64,000 nucleotides of DNA from an uncultured Leptolinea sp. (GTDB lineage Bacteria; Chloroflexota; Anaerolineae; Anaerolineales; Anaerolineaceae). Below, piece after piece: positions 40,753 to 48,955 of the stretch. The stretch spans positions 1 to 64,000 of the forward strand of contig CAIKMQ010000013.1 in assembly GCA_903828565.1 (NCBI GenBank), in the 5' to 3' direction. Numbering within the stretch: the first letter of the stretch is position 1; every line of letters starts with the position of its first letter. Under the pieces are notes generated by a model, which was not told where the DNA came from, did not search any database, and saw only the letters and a list, made by a program, of their open reading frames with translations. The position numbers and the translations under genes are program-made.

Positions 40753-41757
40753 TTATTTTAGCGTAATTTTGAAAGTAGAGCCTGCACCGGGTTGTGATTG
40801 CACCTGTATGGTGGCATCATGAGCTTCCAGAATCTGTTTGGCCAGTGTCAAACCGATGCCGGTACCGCCGTATTTACGCGAAGCGCTGCTGTCCAGTTGA
40901 TGGAACGGTTCAAAGATCTCTTCATATTTTATGGAAGGTATTCCAATACCTGTGTCTTTCACTGCGATTTGTACCTGCTTATCCAGTTGCCAGACTTCTA
41001 GCGAGACTCTACCTTCGTTTGGAGTAAATTTGATTGCATTTTCCAGTAGATGCGAGATTACCCAGAGTAGTTTATGGGTATCACCTTTTACTTTGGGTAA
41101 GCCGTCTGCAACATTACTGGTGATCTGGATGGACTTTTTCTCAGCAGCGGCCTGATTGCGAGTAAGAGCTTGTGTGACAATGCTTTTTATGTCCAGGACG
41201 GAGATCTTCAATCCGGCTTCACCGCGGGAGATCTGCGAGATGCTGATTAGGTCGTCTATCAATCTCTCCAACCTCTCAGAAGCATTGCGTATGATGCCAA
41301 TAGTTTCCTCTTGTGTTGGTGTTAGTTTGCCCATAGCGCCTGCCAAGAGCAACTCCTGATACCCTTTGATATGTGTCAGAGGAGTCCGCAGCTCATGGGA
41401 AATACTGGCTATGAAGTTAGACTTCATCCGGTCCAGTTCAGATAGCTTGTTTAAGGCGATCTGTAATTCCTGTGTTCGCAGGGCCACTTTTTGTTCCAGT
41501 GAACGATTGGATTCTTGAAGGGCATTTCTTAATTGCATGATCTGAACTGTGATCGCCTGATCGAGGGTGCGCCTATCCAAAACCCCAGCCTCAACCAAGA
41601 TATCACCCAATAAGGCATTTTCACCGGATTCGCGTCGGCGTTTTTGCAACACAAGCGCTTCCACCAGCTGTGCAGGGAGAATGATTTGACGCTCGACCAG
41701 GTAATCGCCAAGTTTCGGTACTAGAATCTCAGGAGCTAAGGTAGTTTGAGCCGGCAC
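40753..41757 (-). CDS. MshEN-domain histidine kinase
   Basis: A 334-residue sensor kinase without membrane helices. Residues 10-80 resemble the MshEN fold of type II secretion ATPases in two tandem halves: GDYLVERQIILPAQLVEALV and LLGDILVEAGVLDRRTLDQAI. After a coiled coil (about 82-110) come HisKA with the phosphate-accepting histidine in SISHELRTPL (about residue 120) and a HATPase_c with N box NAIKF, G1 DTGIGI and G2 GGTGIGLTLAK. MshEN domains bind cyclic di-GMP in some proteins, so this may be a c-di-GMP-sensing cytoplasmic kinase. No response regulator is next to it. It starts 1 base after the amidohydrolase. Confidence 0.85.
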   Translation of the reverse strand: MPAQTTLAPEILVPKLGDYLVERQIILPAQLVEALVLQKRRRESGENALLGDILVEAGVLDRRTLDQAITVQIMQLRNALQESNRSLEQKVALRTQELQIALNKLSELDRMKSNFIASISHELRTPLTHIKGYQELLLAGAMGKLTPTQEETIGIIRNASERLERLIDDLISISQISRGEAGLKISVLDIKSIVTQALTRNQAAAEKKSIQITSNVADGLPKVKGDTHKLLWVISHLLENAIKFTPNEGRVSLEVWQLDKQVQIAVKDTGIGIPSIKYEEIFEPFHQLDSSASRKYGGTGIGLTLAKQILEAHDATIQVQSQPGAGSTFKITLK

Positions 41758-41758
41758 T

Positions 41759-43342
41759 TCAGAACCCTTTCCAAACCCAATTGCCTGCTACCATTGTAGC
41801 GATTGTTTCCATTGCCGGCAATATGGTATCGGGGAAGGCAACCGGATCTTCTTGGTAAAACGCCAAATCGGCAAACATACCCGGTGCGATACGACCGGAT
41901 TCATGCTGCATCCCGGCTGCTGTGGCAGCACCATATGTGTAGGCAAGAAATGCTTGGCGGACATTCAACCGTTCTGAGGGATACCATCCATCAGCCTCAG
42001 GGAATCCCTCCGGCCTGCGGGTGATTGCCGCGATTATTCCCGCGTATGGATCAGGCGCTTCAACCGGTGCGTCGGAGCCAAAAGCCAGGTTGACACCAGT
42101 ATCCAGAACCGTTTTCCAGGCGTAGGATGTATTGTTGCGCGTTCCCCAGTATTTTTCGGCTGTTGGTTGGTCGGATATCAGGTGGTAAGGTTGCATGGAT
42201 GCGGTGATACCACTATTTACCAGCAATGGTAGATCCTCAGGGGTTATCAGCTGGAGGTGTTCTATCCGATAGGGATGCATATTAATGTTGCCTTGCTTTT
42301 GAATATCTACAAGACGTTTGAGGCTTCTGAGCGTGGTCCGGACAGCCAGATCGCCAATGGCATGTACAGCCAGGGGAAGGCGGATCGATGCTGCTTCGAT
42401 CCCAATAGCTAAGATCTCTTCCTCTTCAAGTAACAGGGATCCGGTTTCCGAGGATCCTTCGTAAGGTGAAAGCATGGCTGCCGTGTGCGGCCCCAAGGCA
42501 CCATCAGAGAAAAGTTTCAAACAGCCCAACCGCAGCATTGGATCTCCATACCCGCCTGGAATGGAAAGTTCTTTGATCGCAGCCAGGTGCATCCGGGGAA
42601 TATTTTTAACTACCCGTAGTGTGAGCGCGTGCTCGGATAATATTTCAGCCAGGCTTGAAAAGCAGGTCATGCCATCAAAATCGTGGATGCCAGTAAGGCC
42701 AACCCTGTTCAGGATCGCCTGGGCATTAAATAATGCCTTCAATCGCTCACTATCGTTCATGGTGGGTATGATAGATTCCACCAGGTACATAGCGGATTCA
42801 AGTAGGATCCCGGTGGGCTCTCCATGTTCATCCCGCTGGATCATGCCACCGGTTGGATCTGGTGTACGGTTTGTTATTCCCGCAACAGCCAGGGCTTTGG
42901 AGTTGCACCATGCGGCATGCAGGGACTTTGCCGTCAAGTACACCGGATGACCTTCAGCTACATCATCTAATTGTTGGCGGGTGCCGAACAGCCCATCCCA
43001 ACTATTCTGATTCCAACCATGGCCGAGCACCCAGCCCGCAGGCAATGTCTTCAGGGCTTGCTGCTGAACCCTAATAAGGCATGCATCTATTGTTGCGGTT
43101 TCACAGTTGACCTTAGTTAAACTTTCAGCATAATGTTGAAAGTGGATATGTGAGTCCACTAATCCCGGTAGAACGGTCAACCCGTTCAAATCGGTGATGT
43201 TCATTCCCCTTTGATAGAGGCTACTGATCTCATCCGTGGAACCCGTGGCAATGATTCGGCCATTGCAAAGAGCAATTGCCTGGCAGGTAAGCCCACCGGC
43301 TAGATCTGTGTAGAACCGCCCATTGATCAGGAGGTCTATCAT
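41759..43342 (-). CDS. Amidohydrolase (YtcJ/Amidohydrolase_3 family)
   Basis: Metal-dependent amidohydrolase of 527 aa. The metal ligands appear in LVDSHIHFQHY, AVHAIGDLAV, IEHLQL and FGSDAPVEAPDP, and the start (LLINGRFYTD) and end regions form the usual composite beta-sandwich. No signal peptide, so cytoplasmic. The substrate is not predictable; related enzymes hydrolyse formamides, cyclic amides or exoenzyme amide bonds. It overlaps parB by 4 bases (ATGA), so it is translated with the partition genes. Confidence 0.88.
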   Translation of the reverse strand: MIDLLINGRFYTDLAGGLTCQAIALCNGRIIATGSTDEISSLYQRGMNITDLNGLTVLPGLVDSHIHFQHYAESLTKVNCETATIDACLIRVQQQALKTLPAGWVLGHGWNQNSWDGLFGTRQQLDDVAEGHPVYLTAKSLHAAWCNSKALAVAGITNRTPDPTGGMIQRDEHGEPTGILLESAMYLVESIIPTMNDSERLKALFNAQAILNRVGLTGIHDFDGMTCFSSLAEILSEHALTLRVVKNIPRMHLAAIKELSIPGGYGDPMLRLGCLKLFSDGALGPHTAAMLSPYEGSSETGSLLLEEEEILAIGIEAASIRLPLAVHAIGDLAVRTTLRSLKRLVDIQKQGNINMHPYRIEHLQLITPEDLPLLVNSGITASMQPYHLISDQPTAEKYWGTRNNTSYAWKTVLDTGVNLAFGSDAPVEAPDPYAGIIAAITRRPEGFPEADGWYPSERLNVRQAFLAYTYGAATAAGMQHESGRIAPGMFADLAFYQEDPVAFPDTILPAMETIATMVAGNWVWKGF

Positions 43343-44193
43343 TTTCCTGTGATCTTGTGGATCAATGCATTAAGTTCTTCATCCGAATAATATCGGATCA
43401 CGACTGAACCGCCATGTTCCGAATAATTGAGTTGTACTTTGGTACCCAGTGCCTGACGGAGTGTTTCTTCAATGTCAGCGATCTGTGAAGAGTATTCCGG
43501 TCTTTTGGGTGCAGCAGGTTTTTGACCGATCATACCCTGCACAAGTTTTTCCACCTGGCGAACATTCAGGTCTTTCTGGACGGCCATGATTGCGGCAGCT
43601 TCCTGCGCTTCGGGAGTTGGTAGAGCGAGAAGAACACGAGCATGTCCTTCAGAAAGTTGACCGCTATTCAGGTACACTTTTACCTTATCCGGAAGTTTCA
43701 GTAACCTCAAACTATTGGTGACGGTTACGCGTGACTTTCCCACCATTTTGGCAATCATCTCGTGGGAAAGTGAGAACTCATCCGCCAGCTGATGATATGC
43801 TTCAGCAGTTTCGAGGGGTGTCAGATCTTTTCGTTGGACATTTTCCACCAGAGCCAGTTCCAGTTGCTGGAGCTCGTTCACATCGCGGATGATGACCGGA
43901 ACTTGCGTCAAACCGATCACCCGGGAAGCCATCAGGCGTCTTTCACCTGCGATCAGGAAATACTGGCCGGGTTGGTTGCCAGGAGAAACGATGAGGGGCT
44001 GGATAATCCCGTTCTCACGAATTGAGTCTGCTAGTTCTTCAATCTCTTTCTGGTCAAAGATCGTCCGGGGTTGACGGGGATTAGGGAGGATCTGGGCAGG
44101 GTCCAGCAGTGTGGCACCTGCTCCGGGGGTACTGCTATCATCTCCGGGGATCAAAGCCGCCAGACCTTTACCCAACCCACTATGCTTGGCCAT
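43339..44193 (-). CDS. parB: Chromosome partitioning protein ParB (Spo0J)
   Basis: CTP-dependent DNA clamp that loads at parS and works with ParA. The N-terminal GLGKGLAALIP is the ParA-contacting start; the ParB/Srx CTPase fold includes QPRTIFDQKEIEELADSI and the phosphate motif GERRLMAS; the helix-turn-helix (about residues 140-190, MIAKMVGKSRVTVTNSLRLL) reads parS; the C-terminal 45 residues dimerize. 284 aa from the chosen ATG at 44193, which follows GGAGG by 5 bases. It overlaps both parA (14 bases) and the amidohydrolase. Confidence 0.95.
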   Translation of the reverse strand: MAKHSGLGKGLAALIPGDDSSTPGAGATLLDPAQILPNPRQPRTIFDQKEIEELADSIRENGIIQPLIVSPGNQPGQYFLIAGERRLMASRVIGLTQVPVIIRDVNELQQLELALVENVQRKDLTPLETAEAYHQLADEFSLSHEMIAKMVGKSRVTVTNSLRLLKLPDKVKVYLNSGQLSEGHARVLLALPTPEAQEAAAIMAVQKDLNVRQVEKLVQGMIGQKPAAPKRPEYSSQIADIEETLRQALGTKVQLNYSEHGGSVVIRYYSDEELNALIHKITGK

Positions 44194-45001
44194 GTGAACC
44201 TCCATCTACCTGGGGAATGATTGCTTGCGGTTTGATACCATCTTGTTCAAGAAGTTCCCGGGCTAGAGCGGAATATGCATGAGCTGCGGAGGATTCTGGC
44301 GCATACATGGAGATCGGGATGCCGTACGATGGCGCTTCAGCCAGGCGGACGCTTCTAGGAATAATGGCAGAGAATACCTTCTGCGGGAAAACCTGCTGGA
44401 CCTCATGAACAACATCCGAACTTAGTTTCGTGCGAGTATCGAACATGGTGAGCACCACTCCGCGGATGGATAATTCTGGGAATAAGGAGGATTGCACTTT
44501 TTTGATGGTTTGAGTAAGCTGGCCGAGACCCTCGAGAGAAAGATATTCACATTGTACCGGGATGATCAGTCCATCGCGTGCAGCCAAAAGTCCGTTGAGC
44601 GTCAGCAGTCCCAGGGAAGGAGGGCAATCGACCAGGATGTAATCATAACGATCTTGGATGGAATTGATGATCTGAGCCAGGCGGGTTTCCCTCTTTTCCA
44701 TTTCTACAAGTTCCACCTCTGCGCCGGCCAGCGCAGTAGATGAAGGCAGCAGGGAGATCTTTAACTTCGGGTTGTGCAAAATGGATGCGGCTGGCGAGGA
44801 TTGTCCTACCAGACATTGATAAACACCAGACTTTACCTGGTACTTGTCAATCCCCAGGCAGGATGTAGCGTTCGCCTGGGGGTCAATATCCACAAGCAAT
44901 ACTTTCTGGCCATAATAAGCCAGATAAGCGCCGAGGTTGATAGCGGTAGTTGTTTTTCCAACACCGCCTTTTTGGTTCACAAGAGTATGAATACGGGCCA
45001 T
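44180..45001 (-). CDS. parA: Chromosome partitioning ATPase ParA (Soj)
   Basis: Deviant Walker ATPase: NQKGGVGKTTTAINL at residues 8-22 with the signature lysine, DIDPQANATSCLG, YDYILVDCPPSLGLLT and PRSVRLAEAPSYG. It binds DNA non-specifically and drives origin segregation with ParB. 273 aa is normal for the chromosomal Soj. It is not the CpaE type of Tad loci, which would have an N-terminal receiver-like domain. Confidence 0.95.
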   Translation of the reverse strand: MARIHTLVNQKGGVGKTTTAINLGAYLAYYGQKVLLVDIDPQANATSCLGIDKYQVKSGVYQCLVGQSSPAASILHNPKLKISLLPSSTALAGAEVELVEMEKRETRLAQIINSIQDRYDYILVDCPPSLGLLTLNGLLAARDGLIIPVQCEYLSLEGLGQLTQTIKKVQSSLFPELSIRGVVLTMFDTRTKLSSDVVHEVQQVFPQKVFSAIIPRSVRLAEAPSYGIPISMYAPESSAAHAYSALARELLEQDGIKPQAIIPQVDGGSHGQA

Positions 45002-45014
45002 AGACCTTCCAGTA

Positions 45015-45884
45015 CTAAATAATTTCTACTTCGGTGGAATTGATCTCATACGGGGTGGGAATGCCTGCCAATCCGGGACGAGTGACTGATTGAGCAGCAA
45101 GAATTGTGGCAAATCTGGCAGATTCCCATGGATCTTGTGTTGTCTTATAGCGGTACAGAAAGCAGGTGGCAAAGATATCTCCTGCGCCGGTTGCATCTAT
45201 CTCGGTGACCACGGGGGGTGCAAAACGTCGAATATCTCCATTCCAGTAGATACTGCAACCAGAACTGCTGTCGGTAACCACCATTAATTTAACCGCAGAA
45301 GCCATTTCATCGAGCACAGTATCGTTGTGATTGACATCTTCTCTGCTCAGGATAGCAATATCCGCAAAACCGAGCACATACCTGAACTCTGGCCAATCAC
45401 ACGGAGCAACCTTTCCATCCTGCCCCCAGGTTCTTAAAAACCCCTGTGGTGTGACGCACACCAGTGAATTGGGGAATCCGCGCACGAGATTAAGATCCAG
45501 TTCGCGGGCAACTGGGCCGAGGTGGACAATGCCAGTATTTCGCCATTCCAATGGCACATCTGCGAATTCGATCATACTAGCCTGGCTGCAAAGGAAAAGG
45601 TCACGACCGTGTGGAGTATAGAGCAATTGGAAGGTTGTGCTCTCGCTGCTTTCTTTGATATGTACCGGTATGGCTTCCAGCTCCGGCAGGGAGATGTCAC
45701 CTTCAGCAGCAGTAAGTATCGCTGGTGCCATACCAAGGGCTTTTGCTGTCAGAGCTGAATATGAAACCGTACCACCGAGGCGATATCCCGAAGGTGTAAG
45801 ATCCTTTGTCAGGTGACCGATGACAAGGTAATCAATACCATCACTTCGTAAGGATGGTTTGTGAAGGGATGTTGGCAGATTCAT
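45015..45884 (-). CDS. PfkB-family carbohydrate or nucleoside kinase
   Basis: Ribokinase-superfamily kinase of 289 aa. The second PfkB signature DATGAGDIFATCFL, with the catalytic aspartate and the anion-hole GAGD, is clear near residue 230; the glycine-rich start LGGTVSYSALTAKALG is the first signature. Phosphorylates a sugar, sugar acid or nucleoside; specificity cannot be read. It overlaps the zinc-ribbon gene by 4 bases and stands 13 bases from parA. Confidence 0.85.
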   Translation of the reverse strand: MNLPTSLHKPSLRSDGIDYLVIGHLTKDLTPSGYRLGGTVSYSALTAKALGMAPAILTAAEGDISLPELEAIPVHIKESSESTTFQLLYTPHGRDLFLCSQASMIEFADVPLEWRNTGIVHLGPVARELDLNLVRGFPNSLVCVTPQGFLRTWGQDGKVAPCDWPEFRYVLGFADIAILSREDVNHNDTVLDEMASAVKLMVVTDSSSGCSIYWNGDIRRFAPPVVTEIDATGAGDIFATCFLYRYKTTQDPWESARFATILAAQSVTRPGLAGIPTPYEINSTEVEII

Positions 45885-46384
45885 CGATTATTGTCTCTGG
45901 AATGATCGGTGTGCTCAGAGATGTAGGAGTTTCCACCGGTTGATGATGAAAGCACCTGTCGGCCGCATACTGGGCAGATCGCCCACTCGGGAATCAGGAG
46001 TTCACCGCAACCGGAGCATTTACTGCGGATCCGGGTTTGGCATACCGGGCAGAAAGTCCAGTTCGCTTGTATGGGTTTCTCACAAGCAGGGCATACCCTG
46101 TATTCATCCAGTGTCTGCAATAGAGCTTCTTCTTCCAAAGAGAACTGATAGTTCTCATCAAGCGTCATTTTTGGTCGGAGAACCAGATAGATGAGCACAC
46201 CAGGAAGGAATAAAAGAACTGGAAGAAGGGCAGCCAGTAGGCGATAGGCAGGTCTTTCGGTTCGCCGGCTGATATCCTGCCAAGTCCAGCGAATTACTGC
46301 CAGCCACAGAACGATGGCAAAAAGGACCCCATACCAACCAAGGATAGTGAACAGTTTCTGAAGAAAGATGGGGTCAAGGGTCAT
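45881..46384 (-). CDS. Membrane protein with two zinc ribbons
   Basis: Two N-terminal membrane helices (about residues 10-30 and 44-66), then a cytoplasmic linker and two zinc ribbons: CPACEKPI...CPVCQTRI and CSGCGELL...CPVCGRQ (residues about 97-145). The double zinc-ribbon layout is common in Chloroflexota and other Gram-positive-type bacteria; it has no assigned function. A hydrophilic tail ends the 167-residue protein. First gene of the minus-strand run that includes parAB; a minus-strand TATAAT lies at 46405-46410. Confidence 0.8.
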   Translation of the reverse strand: MTLDPIFLQKLFTILGWYGVLFAIVLWLAVIRWTWQDISRRTERPAYRLLAALLPVLLFLPGVLIYLVLRPKMTLDENYQFSLEEEALLQTLDEYRVCPACEKPIQANWTFCPVCQTRIRSKCSGCGELLIPEWAICPVCGRQVLSSSTGGNSYISEHTDHSRDNNR

Positions 46385-46404
46385 TACGCTACTCCGGTTT
46401 AGAA

Positions 46405-46410
46405 ATTATA
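46405..46410 (-). promoter_or_regulatory. Candidate -10 of the zinc-ribbon-parAB-cpaF run
   Basis: TATAAT on the minus strand, 20 bases before the first gene's ATG. It is the only clear promoter-like element found ahead of the eight-gene run. Confidence 0.45.
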
Positions 46411-46422
46411 GCATGGAAAAAC

Positions 46423-46450
46423 TTGCCAATTATTTAACGCGGGATAAAAT
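46423..46450 (+). promoter_or_regulatory. Candidate promoter of radC
   Basis: TTGCCA (46423-46428), a 16-base spacer and TAAAAT (46445-46450). It faces away from the zinc-ribbon gene promoter within a 92-base divergent region. Confidence 0.5.
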
Positions 46451-46476
46451 AGAGATATAAAAGGGAGGGTGATGAA

Positions 46477-47178
46477 TTGGGACAGATTACCACTTACAAG
46501 ATCAGCGAAATGACGCTGGAGGATCGGCCGAGAGAACGGCTGGCGCGCAATGGCGTCGGTACGCTCTCTCCGGAGGAACTTCTTGCAATTCTTTTACGGG
46601 TCGGTGTGGAAGGAGAAAACGCGCTGCAGATGGCCAGCCGTTTACTGCAGGAACGAAAAGGTTTACTGGGTTTATACCGCTCAACTTACTCCGAATTGTG
46701 CGAATTGCATGGGCTGGGTCCAGCCAAAGCGGCTCAATTATTGGCAGCTATCGAGTTGGGTAAGAGGATCGCAAACGAAGATCGGAAAGATAACTACAGC
46801 ATACATGCACCAGCGGATGTCTTTAGTCTTATGCGGTTGGATATGCTGGCTCTGGATCATGAGGAACTCTGGGTCCTGTTACTGAATACCCGGAATATTG
46901 TTTTAGACAAGCAGAAACTGTATGTTGGTTCGGTCAATTCATCGCAGGTACGGGTTGCGGAAGTTTTCCGCAGTGCAATCCGCGCTAACGCACTATCCAT
47001 CATTCTGGTGCATAACCACCCGAGCGGTGATCCTACTCCCAGCCCGGAAGATATCGCCCTGACTCGGGCAGTGATCCAGGCTGGAAGGTTACTGGATATC
47101 GAAGTACTCGATCATGTGGTGATCGGTTTTCAGGCTTTCACTTCCCTCAAAGAAAAAGGTTACGCTTTTCAAAAATAA
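46477..47178 (+). CDS. radC: RadC/YsxA-family JAMM protein
   Basis: RadC-type protein of 233 aa. The N-terminal helix-hairpin-helix (LHGLGPAKAAQLLAAIELG) binds DNA in related proteins and the C-terminal JAMM metalloprotease core shows ILVHNHPSGDPTPSPED with the zinc-binding histidines. The family name comes from a misassigned repair gene and the true role is unsettled. The start is the TTG at 46477: GGAGG lies about 9 bases upstream and the nearby ATG at 46472 is out of frame. Confidence 0.88.
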   Translation: MGQITTYKISEMTLEDRPRERLARNGVGTLSPEELLAILLRVGVEGENALQMASRLLQERKGLLGLYRSTYSELCELHGLGPAKAAQLLAAIELGKRIANEDRKDNYSIHAPADVFSLMRLDMLALDHEELWVLLLNTRNIVLDKQKLYVGSVNSSQVRVAEVFRSAIRANALSIILVHNHPSGDPTPSPEDIALTRAVIQAGRLLDIEVLDHVVIGFQAFTSLKEKGYAFQK

Positions 47179-47179
47179 A

Positions 47180-47197
47180 AGGCCGCTTTCGCGGCCT
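47180..47197. terminator. Bidirectional terminator between radC and fba
   Basis: A 7-bp GC-rich stem (47180-47186 with 47191-47197) with a TTTC loop. The A-run on the left gives a T-run for the fba transcript. Confidence 0.8.
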
Positions 47198-47203
47198 ATG
47201 TGA

Positions 47204-48151
47204 TCAGGAGATCAGTTTTGCCAGTTCGGCCAGGTGGCCGGCGCTTCCAAGTTTCACGTTCTTGGCGGCAATGAAGTGGGCATATTCATCCATGAATACC
47301 TTGCCGACAGGGCGAAGATCAAAGTTTTCAGGAAAATCTCTGAAATATTCACGGTGAACACGTGTCCAGACCAGCCGGCCGTCGGTATCGATATTGATCT
47401 TGGTCACACCAAGGAGCGCTGCCTGCCTGAACTGGTTATCATCCACGCCTTTTGCGCCTTTCAGGTTTCCGCCAGCTGCATTGATGCGAGCCACTTCATC
47501 TTGTGGTACAGAGCTGGAACCATGCATCACCAGCGGGAATCCAGGCAGCTGCTTCTGGATGTCCGCGAGGACATCAAAATGGAGCCCCTGACTGCCGGAA
47601 AATTTGAAGGCACCGTGGCTAGTACCGATGGCACATGCCAGAGAATCACAGCCACTGCGTTCCACAAATTCCCTGGCCTGACGCGGATCGGTCAATTTGG
47701 CATTGGCTTCATCGACCGAGACATGTTCTTCCACTCCGCCAAGCTGGCCAAGCTCGGCTTCGACAACGATATTCCGGGCATGGGCAGCATCCACCACACG
47801 TTTTGTGATGGCAATATTCTCGTCAAACGATTCATGGCTGGCATCGATCATCACCGAGCTGTAAAATCCACTTTCAATACAGTCATAACAGGTTTTTTCA
47901 TCCCCGTGGTCCAGATGGACTGCGAAGATAGCCTGCGGGAAGATCTCATCCGCCGCGCGGATAATGCCTTCCAGCATGCGCTTATCGGAATAGGAGCGAG
48001 CGCCTTTGCTGATCTGGATGATGAAGGGTGACTGGCTTTCGATGTTACCCCTGAACAGGCCCATTGTCTGCTCAAGGTTATTGATGTTGTAGGCGCCTAT
48101 AGCATACTTGCCGTACGCCGCCTTAAAAAGGTCTTTGGTTGTTACAATCAT
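47204..48151 (-). CDS. fba: Class II fructose-bisphosphate aldolase
   Basis: Zinc-dependent aldolase of glycolysis and gluconeogenesis: fructose-1,6-bisphosphate to dihydroxyacetone phosphate and glyceraldehyde-3-phosphate. The zinc ligands lie in VHLDHGDEKT, EAELGQLGG (the metal-coordinating Glu) and VMHGSSSVP, and the C-terminal NIDTDGRLVW is the phosphate-binding part. 315 aa. AGGAGG lies 4 bases before the ATG. Tagatose-bisphosphate aldolase is the main alternative within the class, so substrate is moderately sure. Confidence 0.92.
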   Translation of the reverse strand: MIVTTKDLFKAAYGKYAIGAYNINNLEQTMGLFRGNIESQSPFIIQISKGARSYSDKRMLEGIIRAADEIFPQAIFAVHLDHGDEKTCYDCIESGFYSSVMIDASHESFDENIAITKRVVDAAHARNIVVEAELGQLGGVEEHVSVDEANAKLTDPRQAREFVERSGCDSLACAIGTSHGAFKFSGSQGLHFDVLADIQKQLPGFPLVMHGSSSVPQDEVARINAAGGNLKGAKGVDDNQFRQAALLGVTKINIDTDGRLVWTRVHREYFRDFPENFDLRPVGKVFMDEYAHFIAAKNVKLGSAGHLAELAKLIS

Positions 48152-48206
48152 AGGTCCTCCTAGAAATAAAACTTATCAAAGTAAGTTGATGATACCATTT
48201 TCAGTA

Positions 48207-48212
48207 AGTATA
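48207..48212 (-). promoter_or_regulatory. Candidate -10 element of fba
   Basis: TATACT on the minus strand, about 55 bases before the ATG. No convincing -35. Confidence 0.35.
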
Positions 48213-48286
48213 CTATGTGATTACATCGAGGTACTCCGATAGCGCGACTTTATACAAGGGGTGGATCATAGCTGATGGATTTACCT

Positions 48287-48315
48287 TTGACCATCGGGGT
48301 GCATAATGTTAAAAT
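48287..48315 (+). promoter_or_regulatory. Sigma-70-type promoter of pth-mfd
   Basis: TTGACC (48287-48292), a 17-base spacer, and TAAAAT (48310-48315) with a TG extension (48307-48308). One of the best promoters in the window. Confidence 0.7.
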
Positions 48316-48363
48316 ACTCTGTTGCACTTAATTACAAACCCTCACGACCAGAAGGATCGGCGC

Positions 48364-48951
48364 ATGGAAAAATTGACTTACATCATCGCAGGGCTTGGAA
48401 ATCCCGGCCGGCAGTATCGCAATACGCGCCACAACGCAGGCTTTATCATGATCGACCATCTGGTGGAAGAATATAAGATCCGCCTGAGCAAGATGCAATT
48501 CAATGCGATCACTGGCTCCATCGAGCTTGATTCAGCCCGCGTAATCCTGGCGAAGCCGCAAACTTTTATGAATCTTTCCGGTCAATCAGTCGCAGCATTG
48601 GTGCGGTTTTACAAGATTCCGTTGGAACAGCTTTTAGTGGCACATGATGACATTGATCTGCCTGTTGGAGCCCTGCGTATCCGCCCGGGAGGTGGGGCTG
48701 GAGGTCAGAAGGGGCTGGCTTCAACCATTGAGCGGTTGGGAACGCAGGAATTCCCGCGAATGCGGATTGGTATTGGCCGTCCTTCCGGCACTCAGGAAGC
48801 GGCTGGTTATGTGCTGCAGGAGTTCTCTACAGGGGATATCCGTGTTTTGAAAGCGGTTTTCCCTCAGGCTGTACAGGCAGTTCACACTTTCATTACTGAA
48901 GGCTTGCAGGCTGCCATGAACCGTTACAATGGTTTGATCGGTCAGGAGTGA
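48364..48951 (+). CDS. pth: Peptidyl-tRNA hydrolase
   Basis: Recycles peptidyl-tRNA that drops off ribosomes. The active-site block is YIIAGLGNPGRQYRNTRHNAGF with the catalytic histidine, and the DDIDLPVGALRIRPGGGAGGQKGLAS block is typical. 195 aa. I choose the ATG at 48364 because AGAAGG precedes it and the peptide before it is not conserved-looking. It is followed by mfd after 4 bases, a frequent pair in bacteria. Confidence 0.94.
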   Translation: MEKLTYIIAGLGNPGRQYRNTRHNAGFIMIDHLVEEYKIRLSKMQFNAITGSIELDSARVILAKPQTFMNLSGQSVAALVRFYKIPLEQLLVAHDDIDLPVGALRIRPGGGAGGQKGLASTIERLGTQEFPRMRIGIGRPSGTQEAAGYVLQEFSTGDIRVLKAVFPQAVQAVHTFITEGLQAAMNRYNGLIGQE

Positions 48952-48955
48952 AACA

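Noticed and set aside
43339..45001. parS sites close to parAB
   Set aside because: No palindrome close to the usual TGTTTCACGTGAAACA was noticed in or around the genes; they may lie elsewhere.
46472..46474. ATG as the start of radC
   Set aside because: It is out of frame with the RadC protein; the TTG at 46477 is in frame and follows GGAGG.
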